From: Nitrosospira sp. Nsp11 | GTDB lineage: Bacteria; Pseudomonadota; Gammaproteobacteria; Burkholderiales; Nitrosomonadaceae | Direction of reading: 5' to 3' | Assembly (NCBI RefSeq): GCF_900142705.1 | Contig: NZ_FRBV01000013.1 | Span: 1-64,000 of the forward strand | DNA: 64,000 bases | In this document: positions 27,033-36,000 of the stretch, one piece after another | How positions within the stretch are numbered: the stretch's first letter is position 1 | How the letters are laid out: each line of letters starts with the position of its first letter | Made by a program: the position numbers and the translations under genes | Notes under the pieces: generated by a model | Database searches by the model: none | Told to the model about the DNA's origin: nothing | What the model saw: only the letters and a program-made list of their open reading frames with translations

Positions 27033-28244
27033 TTAGATATTGTGCCGTAGCGCGTCTACGACCTGCAGGCGCGACGCTCGGCGCGCCGGGAGCACGGCAG
27101 CCATGACGGATGCTAGTATGCCGGTAGCGGCTGCTGCCACAAGCGCCCACGGCACCAGACGAATCGTTGCAGTATAGCCAATGCTTGACCCCGGCGGCGG
27201 CGGCATGGCTATTCCCACTGCGGAGATAACGCTCGCAAGCATGATCCCCAGGATTACGCCGAGCAAGCTGCCAAGCAAACCCATCAGTGTATTCTCTAGC
27301 AGCACGAGTTTGAAGATCTGGCGTTGACGCAGGCCCAGGGCGAGCAATGTCCCGAATTCGCCGGTACGCTCGTAGATCACCATGTTGATGGTGCTGGCCA
27401 CGCTCAGAACCAGCATGACCAGTATGATGGCCTGCAAGGCTCCGAACTGGCGCCGGTACAATGCCTCGGTCTTTTGATAAAAGTCGGCCAACTCCTGCCA
27501 GGGCTTCACTTCATAGCCGAGCGGTCCCAGCCGCGCTCTGACAATTTCTGTCACAGCGTCCGTCGCGCCGGTATCATCCAGCAGCACAACAATGCTGTGA
27601 GCCGATGGCGTAAACAGCAATTCCTGAGCGGCTGACAGCGGTATGCGTACAGCCCGGTCATCGTATTCCTTGGAGAAAGTGCGGAATACGCCGACGACTT
27701 CATATTCATGCGTGTTCAGCGCGCCCTCAGGCGTATTCACCATCAAGGTCATGAAACTGCCGGGAGGCAAATGCAGAGCGGAAGCGACGCCTTCGCCAAT
27801 TACCGCTCCGAATGCATCGGAGTCCTGCAATGAGCGGCCTTCAACGATGGTTGTTGCTGTTCCCAGTTGCGCTTCCTTGCCTGGTTCGATGCCTTCGCCA
27901 ATGATAGGTAAATCAGCGCGGCTATTGTTGGCAAGACCGGAAAAATTCACGCGGGCCATTACGGCTTGTACATGTGGGATGGATTTTACCAAATCCACCA
28001 CGACCTTTGGCTGCGTGATCATATAACGCGCCGGCTCGCGCCGCCCGTACTCGTTAAAACCGCGCCGGAAAATCTGCACATGCCCTATACGGGAGTGAAT
28101 TGTCGTCTCCCGCAGTTGCACGAACACATCCTCGATAAACCCGCCACTGATGATAATGGCAATCACCCCGGTGACGATTGCCGCCAGTGTCAGCGCCGTG
28201 CGCAAACTGTTACGGAAAATATTGCGGAAGGCAAGCCTGAACAT
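27033..28244 (-). CDS. FtsX/MacB-type ABC permease, second of pair
   Basis: 403 residues. Membrane helix 1 is at about 15-37 (TALTLAAIVTGVIAIIISGGF), then a large periplasmic MacB-like domain (about 40-270), then three helices in 275-390 and the family ending PARRASRLQVVDALRHNI. This is the MacB/LolC/LolE topology, in which the periplasmic domain moves with ATP hydrolysis in the partner subunit. It lies 14 bp downstream of a paralogous permease, giving an inner-membrane heterodimer like LolC-LolE. No ATPase is on this strand; the LolD-like subunit at 22154 is the likely partner. Confidence 0.93.
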   Translation of the reverse strand: MFRLAFRNIFRNSLRTALTLAAIVTGVIAIIISGGFIEDVFVQLRETTIHSRIGHVQIFRRGFNEYGRREPARYMITQPKVVVDLVKSIPHVQAVMARVNFSGLANNSRADLPIIGEGIEPGKEAQLGTATTIVEGRSLQDSDAFGAVIGEGVASALHLPPGSFMTLMVNTPEGALNTHEYEVVGVFRTFSKEYDDRAVRIPLSAAQELLFTPSAHSIVVLLDDTGATDAVTEIVRARLGPLGYEVKPWQELADFYQKTEALYRRQFGALQAIILVMLVLSVASTINMVIYERTGEFGTLLALGLRQRQIFKLVLLENTLMGLLGSLLGVILGIMLASVISAVGIAMPPPPGSSIGYTATIRLVPWALVAAAATGILASVMAAVLPARRASRLQVVDALRHNI

Positions 28245-28258
28245 GCGCTTTCGAAGCT

Positions 28259-29491
28259 CTAGATGTTATGACGCAACGCGTCAACAATTGGCAGGCGCGA
28301 TGCCTTCCAGGCGGGATATAAGCCAGCGAGCAAAGTGGTTACAAACGCAATTAAAAACGCGATCATCAACACACCCAGCGTTACCCGGATTTCTCCGGTA
28401 TAACCTTCTTCCATGCCCGGAGGCGGGGGCATGGGAATGCCGATCGCAGAAATCAGTTCGGCCAGGCCGTAACCAAACACCAGGCCCAAGGATGCGCCAG
28501 CCAGCCCAAGTACGAGCCCTTCGATGGCGAACAGATAAAGTATTTTTTTTCGTTTGAAACCGAGGGCCAGCAGCGTGCCGATCTCGCCGGTGCGCTCGAG
28601 TACGTTCATCACCAGCATGTTGGAAATGCTGAGAGCAATGATGCATCCAATGATCAGCCGCAGTACGTTCATCTGCTGCGAGAACAGTGCCACCGTTTTA
28701 TTGTAGAAATCGGCTTGCTGATACCATGGCACAAATACCAGCTTGTTTTCCCCAGCCGGGAAGCGCGTGCGAAACCGCGCCAGATAGTCATCTGTGCGTT
28801 CGGTGTCTTCGAGCAGCACTAGCCAGGTGTGGACATCGCTAACCCGCATCAATGACTGCGCCAGGTCGATGGGCAGACGTAAGGCAGAATCGTCGTAAGC
28901 CTGGTTAGTGCTGACGAATATCCCAACGACTTTCCCCTCGACAGCGTTGATGCCGCCACCTGCAGTGGTTGTCAGCAGTGCGACCCTGGCATCCGGCCTC
29001 ACGTTAAGGGTACGCGCCAGACCGCGGCCCAGAATCACTTCTTTCGCAGCCGCATCGGCCAGATTTCGTCCTTCCACAATACGCAAGGACTTGCTTAACT
29101 TCGCTTCCTGCTTCGGGTCGATACCATCTGCCACAAATGCCACAGTTGTCTCACCATGACTGACGAGACCCGTCACCACCAGCCGCGGCGCCACCATCTT
29201 GACGCCAGGAGTGGATTCGATCGCTTCGCGCTGCGGCGAGCTCTCCGGCAATAAATAAGCGTAAGGATCGGCTGCGCCCGCCTTGAGGTATCCCGGCCGC
29301 ATGACTTGAATATGGCCTAATTGCGATTCGATGGTGCTTTCGCGCATGGCCCAGAAAATCCACTGGATGAATCCATCGGCGAGTACCAGCGAGCTGGCAC
29401 CGACAGTCACCGTAAGTAGGGCTACCAGTGCCCGTCTTCGATTACGCGCAAGATTGCGCGTGGCGATCAGCAGGTCAACCATGGCATTCAA
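28259..29491 (-). CDS. FtsX/MacB-type ABC permease, first of pair
   Basis: 410 residues, same fold as its neighbour: helix 1 about 20-42, periplasmic domain about 45-280, three helices near 285-400 and the end PAWKASRLPIVDALRHNI, almost the same as that of its neighbour. The duplicated PMPPPPG stretch before the last helix is shared by both. The start could be 29491 or the next Met at 29482; neither has a clear ribosome binding site. The pair probably forms a LolCE-like complex that extracts an acylated substrate from the inner membrane for the LolA-like carrier encoded at 21338. Confidence 0.93.
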   Translation of the reverse strand: MNAMVDLLIATRNLARNRRRALVALLTVTVGASSLVLADGFIQWIFWAMRESTIESQLGHIQVMRPGYLKAGAADPYAYLLPESSPQREAIESTPGVKMVAPRLVVTGLVSHGETTVAFVADGIDPKQEAKLSKSLRIVEGRNLADAAAKEVILGRGLARTLNVRPDARVALLTTTAGGGINAVEGKVVGIFVSTNQAYDDSALRLPIDLAQSLMRVSDVHTWLVLLEDTERTDDYLARFRTRFPAGENKLVFVPWYQQADFYNKTVALFSQQMNVLRLIIGCIIALSISNMLVMNVLERTGEIGTLLALGFKRKKILYLFAIEGLVLGLAGASLGLVFGYGLAELISAIGIPMPPPPGMEEGYTGEIRVTLGVLMIAFLIAFVTTLLAGLYPAWKASRLPIVDALRHNI

Positions 29492-29739
29492 AAATTATAG
29501 GAAATTTAACTGGAAAATTCATGAGTTACGGGAGTACTGTCATTATCAGATCTACGGTCGTCCCGGCCATTGCAGTCGTCGGGAACGGGTTGCCACCGGT
29601 TTCACATCTACCACTCGCGGCTTCCCTTCCTATTAACGGTTGGCCGTAGTGCATCTGTAAAACTTAAGCTAATTTTGTTGCATAGCGCGATACATAATAA
29701 TCCACGTGTTATGGTATCGCTTTCCTTGGAGCGCATGTT

Positions 29740-30987
29740 ATGGAAGCGCCAAAACCTGTCATTCTTTTTGTTGCCGAGTCAGTCACCCTTGCACATTTCG
29801 GGCGGATCGCGATGCTGGCAAAGGCGCTTGCTTCGTCTGCATATGAAATAGCTGTCGCGTCAGACCCTCGCTACATCGGTCTGGAACCCTCTCTGGAGCC
29901 GGTATTCCACCCTATTCGATCGATCCCGTCGGCGGAGTTCGCGCATGCCCTTGCTCGCGGAAAGCCGTTATACAGCGTCGAGACGCTCACCCAGTATGTT
30001 GAAGACGACCTGGCACTGCTCGACAGCCTGAAGCCCGATCTGGTCATAGGCGACTTCAGGCTATCGCTGGCCGTGAGCGCGCCATTACGAAAAATACCTT
30101 ATGCGGCCGTGGTGAATGCTTACTGGAGCCCATTCGCGAGTACCCGTTATCCGGTGCCTGACCTGCCCATGACGCGAATGGTGGGCGTGCGCCTGGCGCA
30201 AAAGCTGTTTGATACCGTTCGGCCCATGGCCTTCGCGCAGCATGCGCGGCCTTTGAATCGAGTGCGCCACAACTATGGGCTGCCGCCTCTCGGACCGGAT
30301 CTCAGGAATGCGTACACTTGGGGCGATTACACTTTATATGCCGACATCCCCGAAATGGTGCCGACCTGCAATCTGCCAGCCAACCATCACTATCTCGGTC
30401 CTGTGCTTTGGTCAACCCATACTCGATTGCCCGAGTGGTGGGATCGATTGCCCGACGGCAAGCCGGTGATTTTTATCACCCTGGGCAGTTCTGGGCAGGC
30501 GAGCCTCCTGCCCATGGCGCTCGATGCCTTATCGCGGCTACCGGCCACGGTTATCGTTGCCACCGCTGGCAAAATTGCGATTACCGATACGCCCGCCAAT
30601 GCATACGTTACCGATTATTTACCCATGGATATCGCAACCCGGCGTTCGAGACTGGTGATCAGCAACGGCGGCAGCCTGACCACTTATCAGGCACTAGCCA
30701 TCGGCGTGCCGGTCATCGGCCTGTGTTCCAATATGGACCAGTTGTTGAACATGGGAGCGGTGGAACGTGCAGGAGCCGGCCTTACGCTGCGTGGTGCAGA
30801 GATATCTGCTGCCGATCTCTTTTCGGCAGCAGATGCCATACTGGGGGATTCTCGTTTTTATCAGGCGGCTAGCGGGCTCAGCCGATTGTTGCAGCAGTAT
30901 GATGCGGGGCAGCGCTTACGGGAAATTGTAACGGAGATACTTGCTAAAAAGGGAAAGCAATCTTCATTGGATCAACTTGTGGGATAG
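29740..30987 (+). CDS. UGT-like GT-B glycosyltransferase
   Basis: 415 residues of the MGT/UGT family (GT1-like). The N-terminal domain has VILFVAESVTLAHFGRIAMLAKAL, with the His that serves as catalytic base in GT1 enzymes. The C-terminal nucleotide-sugar domain has FITLGSSGQ and LVISNGGSLTTYQALAIGVPVIGL with NMDQLLNM, the counterpart of the plant PSPG box. It transfers a sugar from a nucleotide donor to a lipid or small molecule; the acceptor is unknown. TTGGAGCGC precedes ATG 29740. Convergent with a PEP-CTERM gene; a frameshifted copy of its 3' third lies at 35678-35934 beside the second PEP-CTERM gene. Confidence 0.9.
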   Translation: MEAPKPVILFVAESVTLAHFGRIAMLAKALASSAYEIAVASDPRYIGLEPSLEPVFHPIRSIPSAEFAHALARGKPLYSVETLTQYVEDDLALLDSLKPDLVIGDFRLSLAVSAPLRKIPYAAVVNAYWSPFASTRYPVPDLPMTRMVGVRLAQKLFDTVRPMAFAQHARPLNRVRHNYGLPPLGPDLRNAYTWGDYTLYADIPEMVPTCNLPANHHYLGPVLWSTHTRLPEWWDRLPDGKPVIFITLGSSGQASLLPMALDALSRLPATVIVATAGKIAITDTPANAYVTDYLPMDIATRRSRLVISNGGSLTTYQALAIGVPVIGLCSNMDQLLNMGAVERAGAGLTLRGAEISAADLFSAADAILGDSRFYQAASGLSRLLQQYDAGQRLREIVTEILAKKGKQSSLDQLVG

Positions 30988-31103
30988 CAGCAGAGCAGCT
31001 CACTTTTTTATAACCAGGTTCAAGTAATGTCGAAAAATATTACACCCGTCGCCGGGAGTACTTCCGGTCAGTGCGGACCGGCCGCAAATAGCCAATGCTG
31101 AAT

Positions 31104-31135
31104 TAAAAAGGGCAAGGATCTGACCCCTTGCCCTT
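31104..31135 (-). terminator. Rho-independent terminator of PEP-CTERM gene 1
   Basis: AAGGGCAAGG (31108-31117) pairs with CCTTGCCCTT (31126-31135). On the minus strand the stem is followed by a TTTTTAATT tract. Stem and flanks are nearly identical to the terminator of the second PEP-CTERM gene (36002-36030). Confidence 0.9.
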
Positions 31136-31156
31136 CAAAACAGCCAACAGCAAGCA

Positions 31157-32158
31157 TTATGCAGGCCGGCGACGGCGGCCCGCGAAGCCCATGCCGAGCA
31201 TTCCCAAACCTACCAGCGCCATTGTGGCTGGTTCTGGAATCTGATTGTGACTTACAAACTGGGATTCATTTGTGTCCAGCGTAAATTCGTAGCGGCCAGT
31301 GGGTAACGTATGGGTTATTACATTAAAAAAAGCGAAAGTATTAAGAGGCGAGAATGAGATATTATCGCCGGCCCTGACCGTTCCCACGGTTCCATTCAGA
31401 TTTTCGGGATCAAAGAGTTCGATTCCCCCGATCGTGCCACCTGGCGCGTTGATAATGCCATCCGGAGCCCAGTTGAACACTTCTGTGTGTGGCGCTATAC
31501 CGGCGACGTCAACGGCAGTGACGGTGAGGCTGTTGTCGAAGTTCGCTTCGGCCTTCGAACCGGGCCCCGAATTCAGGTCCAGAATCACCTGCGCGTATGG
31601 GTTCGCGAAAAATTGGAATGCCATCGTGGCGGGTCCGTCCAGGTCGATTGTGAATGACGCCAGGGAGGACGATGAGCTGTTTTCCGCGCCCGAGTTGGCG
31701 AACCCGGTGAGCGGGATGTTACCCTCCGCAGCGTTCCGGACCGCGATCAGGGAAGTTGCCGTCTGTTCGCTAGGCGTATTGCCATCTCCCCAGGAGTAGG
31801 CCGTCGCAGTTTTGCCAAACGGTGTATAGCCGGCTTCAAAAGCACCTGGGCCCCCAGTCGGGCCGGCGTTCGTGACCGTCTCATCTGTTCTCAACGTTCC
31901 CTGGCTTGCAGCGGTAGCATTCGGCAGCAGACCAGACTTGACGTCTTCCGGATTATTCATTGGCGCCGGTGTTCCTGATGTGCTGGTTGCGGAAGAGGCA
32001 ATGCCCGGCGTGACTGTACCACCCGTTACGCCGATCTGGCCATCTTGGAGAACGACAGAGGATAAGGCATAGGCACCGGCCTGGGCTTGCTCCGACAGGA
32101 CCAAGCCCCCGGCCAGCAGGCTGGCCGACAGCGTAAGCAGCTTGAATTTCGTTTTCAT
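31157..32158 (-). CDS. PEP-CTERM sorting-signal protein 1
   Basis: 333 residues. A Sec signal peptide (MKTKFKLLTLSASLLAGGLVLSEQAQA) is followed by a Gly/Ser/Thr/Asn-rich extracellular-type domain with no Cys. The C-terminus is a PEP-CTERM signal: IPEPATM, a hydrophobic stretch ALVGLGMLGMGF, and basic GRRRRPA. Exosortase cleaves at PEP and moves the protein to the surface or extracellular matrix; no exosortase gene is in the window. AGGAGTATTAATT before ATG 32158 sets the start. A perfect terminator follows. The gene is convergent with the glycosyltransferase. Confidence 0.93.
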   Translation of the reverse strand: MKTKFKLLTLSASLLAGGLVLSEQAQAGAYALSSVVLQDGQIGVTGGTVTPGIASSATSTSGTPAPMNNPEDVKSGLLPNATAASQGTLRTDETVTNAGPTGGPGAFEAGYTPFGKTATAYSWGDGNTPSEQTATSLIAVRNAAEGNIPLTGFANSGAENSSSSSLASFTIDLDGPATMAFQFFANPYAQVILDLNSGPGSKAEANFDNSLTVTAVDVAGIAPHTEVFNWAPDGIINAPGGTIGGIELFDPENLNGTVGTVRAGDNISFSPLNTFAFFNVITHTLPTGRYEFTLDTNESQFVSHNQIPEPATMALVGLGMLGMGFAGRRRRPA

Positions 32159-32777
32159 AATTAATACTCCTGAGTTGGATAATCCTGCGAAACCGAAACC
32201 CGTCAAAAGCAAGACAGCTGCTCTAACTCGACAACTCGACAGCCTTGCTCCTGCTATTTTTGAAGCAATGTATATGCGAGTGTAATGTTAATCCTAATTA
32301 ACAATAACTTACAATATGATGTGCAAAGTCAGGAGCAGGTATTCGTCTTGGCTGTAAAATAATTCGACATTTATTGCCCGCAGTGCGCTCCCGAATGGGA
32401 GTTCGTCGGATGTCGTTAGAATGCTCAGGCACGCATTTCTTACCCTGCTGTTGCACCTAATCTGGGCGCCTTGCAGCACCATGGCGGTCAGGAACAGCTG
32501 GTACTGGCAGACGCGTGGAGGAGAGGGCAAAAAAAAACACCGGGGGCGCCGGCGTGCATTGACGGAATCCTCAGCGCAGGTAGGCCAAAAACTCAACAGG
32601 TGAATAATGTTGCGCCTGCGTAGGATTTATTAAGAGATTTTTTTGCAGAATCGGCTCTAGGGGGAGGCATGCTCGTCAATTGCAGATGGGCAAGGAAAGT
32701 ACACTCAGCCGGGTCATCCCCTGGTGTGTGAGTAAACCGACATTTTGCTCGTATAATAGATTACCTTCTTATTTTAT
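32159..32777. other. Intergenic stretch upstream of PEP-CTERM gene 1
   Basis: About 620 bp. It must hold the leftward promoter of PEP-CTERM gene 1. I looked for a sigma-54 site like the one at the second PEP-CTERM gene and found only a poor match (CAGCTGTCTTGCTT near 32206-32222, lacking the GG of the -24 element). No gene is supported. Confidence 0.35.
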
Positions 32778-33410
32778 CTATACTTCGCTGCCCCGCTTGA
32801 GTAGTTTAGCTGGGACGCCACCCCAGACTTCGCCCTTTCCGATTCTGCTGCCCTTGGTTACCACTGCACCCGCCGAGACGATGGCGTCATCACAGATAGT
32901 TACCCCCGACATTACGACAGCGGTTGCGCCGATAGTCACATTGTCTCCGATATGAATTGCGGAAAGTGAAAGCCGTCTGTTTTCTATGGCATGGGAAAAT
33001 AGCACCGCATCGTGGCCAATAATGCAGTTGTTACCGATATAAGTCAGCGGCGGATCGAGGATCGCGCCTGCGCTGTAAGTGTTGTGTCCCAGGCGTGCGC
33101 CAAGCGCAAGATAAACCAGACGAAGCAGCGGCACCGGCAGGAAGTGTGTTCTGATCAGAGAATTGAACAGGATAAGGTAGAACAATATATTGACTTGTGC
33201 CACAAACTCTACTTGTGAACCCTCTGCAATATCGCCCTCCCGCAGCGGCAAGATACTCAGAAACAGTTGGTATACTGCAAAGGCTTAAATTTACACCCAG
33301 AACAGGGCCGCGCACGTCAGCGCTATACCGCGGAAATCTCCTAGCAGTAGTGAGCCAAAAAGCAGTCAGCTAGTACCTAAGCCAAGCGCGAGGATCAATA
33401 TAAGCAACAT
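32778..33410 (-). pseudogene. Left-handed beta-helix acyltransferase, broken N-terminus
   Basis: The intact part (residues from about 33251 leftward) is a hexapeptide-repeat acyltransferase of the CysE/WcaB-like type: LPVPLLRLVYLALGARLG, then IGNNCIIGHDAVLFSHAIE, IGDNVTIGATAVVMSGVTI, IVSAGAVVTKGSRIG and the ending VWGGVPAKLL. Reading the same frame upstream to ATG 33410 gives the hydrophobic N-terminus expected of the family (MLLILILALGLGTS, LLFGSLLLGDF, YQLFLSILPLREG), but it contains three stops: TGA (33366-33368), TAA (33291-33293) and TAA (33285-33287). Total span is 211 codons, normal for the family. I conclude the gene is dead, unless a truncated form starts at TTG 33251. Confidence 0.8.
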
Positions 33411-33855
33411 CAGGAAAGCAAGACATTGACTTGACGTAATCTGTCGCATATCGGCTAAACGACGTCATGATTGCTGAGAGGCGGGGAACCTAGGCCGAAC
33501 AAAATGGAAAGTGTGAGCAACTACTGAGCCCAGTAGCAGCGTCCCTGAAGAAAGGGTGGATTGGCAGCAGTTGCGTCGAACGCATCGAGCGTTTCGTTAA
33601 GCCATTGCCGCGAAGGCTATTGTCGCAACGACGATTTGCCGCTGGCTTTACAGGCTACAGCCTGCACCACAGAATGCTCGCAAGCGTACGCCTAAAAAAA
33701 TTACAAATAGATTCTGCACCTGTTCGATCCTCTGCAGAGATAATTAATACGTCCCGCTTATTGCTGTTCTGGTTTTACGCGAGAACCGATTCCGTAGAGA
33801 GTCACAGTAAAAGCTAAAACCCGGGGTGAAGTGCATATAAGAAAAGCGTTTTTGC
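33411..33855. other. Intergenic stretch, nothing recognised
   Basis: About 445 bp between the acyltransferase pseudogene and the FeeM-type gene. AT-richer than the flanks, with no ribosome-binding-site-backed frame, hairpin with T-run or recognisable remnant. Confidence 0.3.
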
Positions 33856-34680
33856 TTAACCGTATAGAGCGGCAAAATCGAAAGCTGTTGCTCGGTTAAT
33901 GTGATTGATCCTCTTGGCCACCTTTTTTTCCTCATGCTCAGGTAAAAAATAGGGGTAGAGCGATCTTTCCCGCGGTTCATGCGAACCTGCCAAGCAGGAA
34001 ACCTGCGCATCCACGTAATCCAGTTCCAAATGCAGCAGCACAGCCGGGGCGTTGACCCGTCGACAGTTAGAGGTTTCGCCAAGCTGGCGAAACCCTAGCA
34101 TACGCTTATAATACCCGGTATGACGCGGGTTAACCTCAATAAAGAAATCTGTCGCCCTGTGAATGATGCGCCCGCATATGTACGCGAGGTTGAACAGGGA
34201 TGCTAGCAATTCCTTTGAGCTGAACTGAGGATCGATTGCGAGTTTTGACAATTCGCATACTTTTCTATCTTTTACCCGAAAGGTGCTGATTTTCTCTTTA
34301 TAAAGTTCGTCAGCCAGCAGCCCATGTTCCGAATCGAGCCTTAGTGAGAGTGTGCCGACAAGGTCTTCCCCGTTGAACGCCTCCAAAGTGGTCTGACTGG
34401 GCGGTACCGCAGTATTCTCGGTATTGTAGCCACGCCATGAGTACATACGCTTAACGAGCGCGCTCACCTCACTACTTCGCCCCGGTGAATCTGCCAGGCG
34501 GATGCTGTAGTCCCCACGCCTCAAAACACACTGATCAAAGGCTTCATTCCGCAACCCCTCATTAGGTCGTACATGTGGCGCAGTCATTAACCTCAGCGAA
34601 GTGCGGTTTCCGCTCGTTGCTGCGGATGAGAAGGAATGGGGTCTGTCCAAGCGACGAGCTTCATCATTATGTAATAGCAT
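33856..34680 (-). CDS. FeeM-type N-acyl amino acid synthase
   Basis: 274 residues. The core shows the FeeM/GNAT pattern: LVKRMYSWRGYNTE (about 72-85), TTLEAFNGEDLVGTLSLRLDSE (about 92-113), LLADELYKEKI, then RKVCELSKLAIDP near 135-148 and FIEVNPRHTGYYKRMLGF near 180. FeeM joins a fatty acyl group from acyl-ACP to an amino acid; the acidic LADELY segment matches the acyl binding region of that group. The N-terminal 40 residues are variable; a Met near residue 33 (MTAPHV) is an alternative start. Flanked by an acyltransferase pseudogene and transposase debris. Product unknown, but an N-acyl amino acid is the best guess. Confidence 0.85.
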   Translation of the reverse strand: MLLHNDEARRLDRPHSFSSAATSGNRTSLRLMTAPHVRPNEGLRNEAFDQCVLRRGDYSIRLADSPGRSSEVSALVKRMYSWRGYNTENTAVPPSQTTLEAFNGEDLVGTLSLRLDSEHGLLADELYKEKISTFRVKDRKVCELSKLAIDPQFSSKELLASLFNLAYICGRIIHRATDFFIEVNPRHTGYYKRMLGFRQLGETSNCRRVNAPAVLLHLELDYVDAQVSCLAGSHEPRERSLYPYFLPEHEEKKVAKRINHINRATAFDFAALYG

Positions 34681-35340
34681 GGTATGTCCAGAGATTTAAT
34701 CGGATTGACTCAAATTTGAAACGCGCAAGCTTGGCAGTATGGCCACAGCCTCTAGCCCGCTCCCTTTTCCAATAGATGGGCTGGTAAACGCAGCAGAAGA
34801 AATCAAGCTGAGCAATTTGCGGGTCAGGCGTAGGCGGTTGAGATTGCGTGGTACGTTTTTAGAACTCTTGCATAACGAAAATTTATTGGGACGAGCTTGG
34901 TTGCATTAGCATAAAGCACAATTCGTGCCAGTTTAATAATGTTTTATAATCAATCGGTAATAAAGGTCAGGAATACTTGGACTGTCGCCGAGCAAAGCCA
35001 AATATTTCCCCTTATATCGTAATATATTGAATACATGGGGTTTTTCCTGTCGCTAGAAAGCGACAATTTTGGCGGCAATCATTGAGATCATTCGCGGCCG
35101 GTTGAACTTAAATCCGCCATTGGACGGAGCGGAGTGAGCGGTTTTTGGATAAGGGCAAGACGCAACGACGCAAAATGGTGCGACCGCGCAGGGCGGAGCA
35201 ATGCCTTCGGAAGGAAGGTGTGACCCCGAAGGGGATGCGGGCGCCCTGAACACAGTCGCGGCATCCCTATGCTGCCCGATTCCCCCGTGGCACGGCCTCT
35301 CGTGAAACGCTCTGGGCGCCCCATCCCAAGGAGTTGTAAC
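34681..35340. other. Intergenic stretch, nothing recognised
   Basis: About 660 bp upstream of the FeeM-type gene and before the transposase remnant. Several minus-strand frames (for example 35053-35574) are low-complexity Ser/Arg/Pro sequence without start signals. Palindromes such as CCTTCGGAAGG (near 35208) and CCCCGAAGGGG (near 35224) occur but have no clear meaning. Confidence 0.3.
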
Positions 35341-35674
35341 GCAGCCCGTGCCGTGAAAACTGTTCAACTCGTTCTGTTGCGAGCTCACCAGAAAGGTAAG
35401 GTTCGCGGGATACAACGGTTGTGGATAGATTGTAGCTTGAAGCGGATCTGCGGCTTCCCGAAGTGGAAACCGTTGCCAGACGAATCGAGCTTCTCGCGGG
35501 CCTTTGCCCGGCTTCGCTGAAGCGAAGCTGACCGAACGCGTCCACGAAGCGTTGATCAAGGAGCATCTGGCCACTGTGTTGACGGGTTACATGGACCCGA
35601 ATGGCACAGCCGTTGAGGTAAGTGAGAAGCCGGTGAAGACGCCGCTCGCTCATACACCGTTGCTAAACTGGTAG
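35341..35674 (+). pseudogene. Transposase remnant (DUF772/IS5-IS1182-like), frameshifted
   Basis: The frame ending at 35520 reads LKRICGFPKWKPLPDESSFSRAF, the helical DUF772 start of IS5/IS1182-type transposases (PLPDESTFSRAF). At about 35510 a +1 shift restores GFAEAKLTERVHEALIKEH and then GYMDPNGTAVEVSEKP, the counterpart of the catalytic DSTAIEAREKP segment, ending at TAG 35674. The first catalytic Asp appears changed to Asn in this copy. Nothing recognisable of the rest of the transposase follows. It directly adjoins the glycosyltransferase remnant at 35678. Confidence 0.7.
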
Positions 35675-35677
35675 AAC

Positions 35678-35934
35678 CGCTTGACCGAATACAAGCCAGT
35701 GGTTTTTCCGACCTTGTGCAGTTCCGGTCAGGCCGAACTTCCGCACATGGTTTTTACCGCCTTATCGCAGCTCCGCTTACGATTATTGTTGCCACAGGTG
35801 GCAGAATCGCATTTGCTCATGCAGCTGCCAACGTATTCATTGCAGATTACGTGCTCCTGGACATCGGTAGTCGTTGCTCTCTATTGGTGATCAGCAACGG
35901 CCGCAGCCTTACCACTCGTCAGGCACTTGCCTGA
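35678..35934 (+). pseudogene. Glycosyltransferase 3' remnant, duplicate of 29740-30987
   Basis: RLTEYKPVVFPTLCSSGQAELPH (split here by frame) matches RLPDGKPVIFITLGSSGQASLLP of the intact glycosyltransferase. After a frameshift near 35770 the match resumes as TIIVATGGRIA, then FIADYVLLDIGSRCSLLVISNGRSLTTRQALA, where the intact gene has YVTDYLPMDIATRRSRLVISNGGSLTTYQALA. A TGA follows at 35932. It has lost its first 240 residues at a junction with transposase debris, and the last 90 residues. Similar DNA is visible (for example CTGGTGATCAGCAACGG against TTGGTGATCAGCAACGG). Confidence 0.85.
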
Positions 35935-36000
35935 CGGGCGCGTACCACTGGCGTTTCCCTATGCAAGTACACCGAAACGATTCGCAGGTTGTTTAATAAA

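Noticed and set aside
32421-32603. 60-codon frame upstream of PEP-CTERM gene 1
   Set aside because: Lys/Arg-rich tail and no start signal; judged to be chance.
35053-35574. 173-codon minus-strand frame
   Set aside because: Antisense to the transposase remnant, low complexity, no domain.
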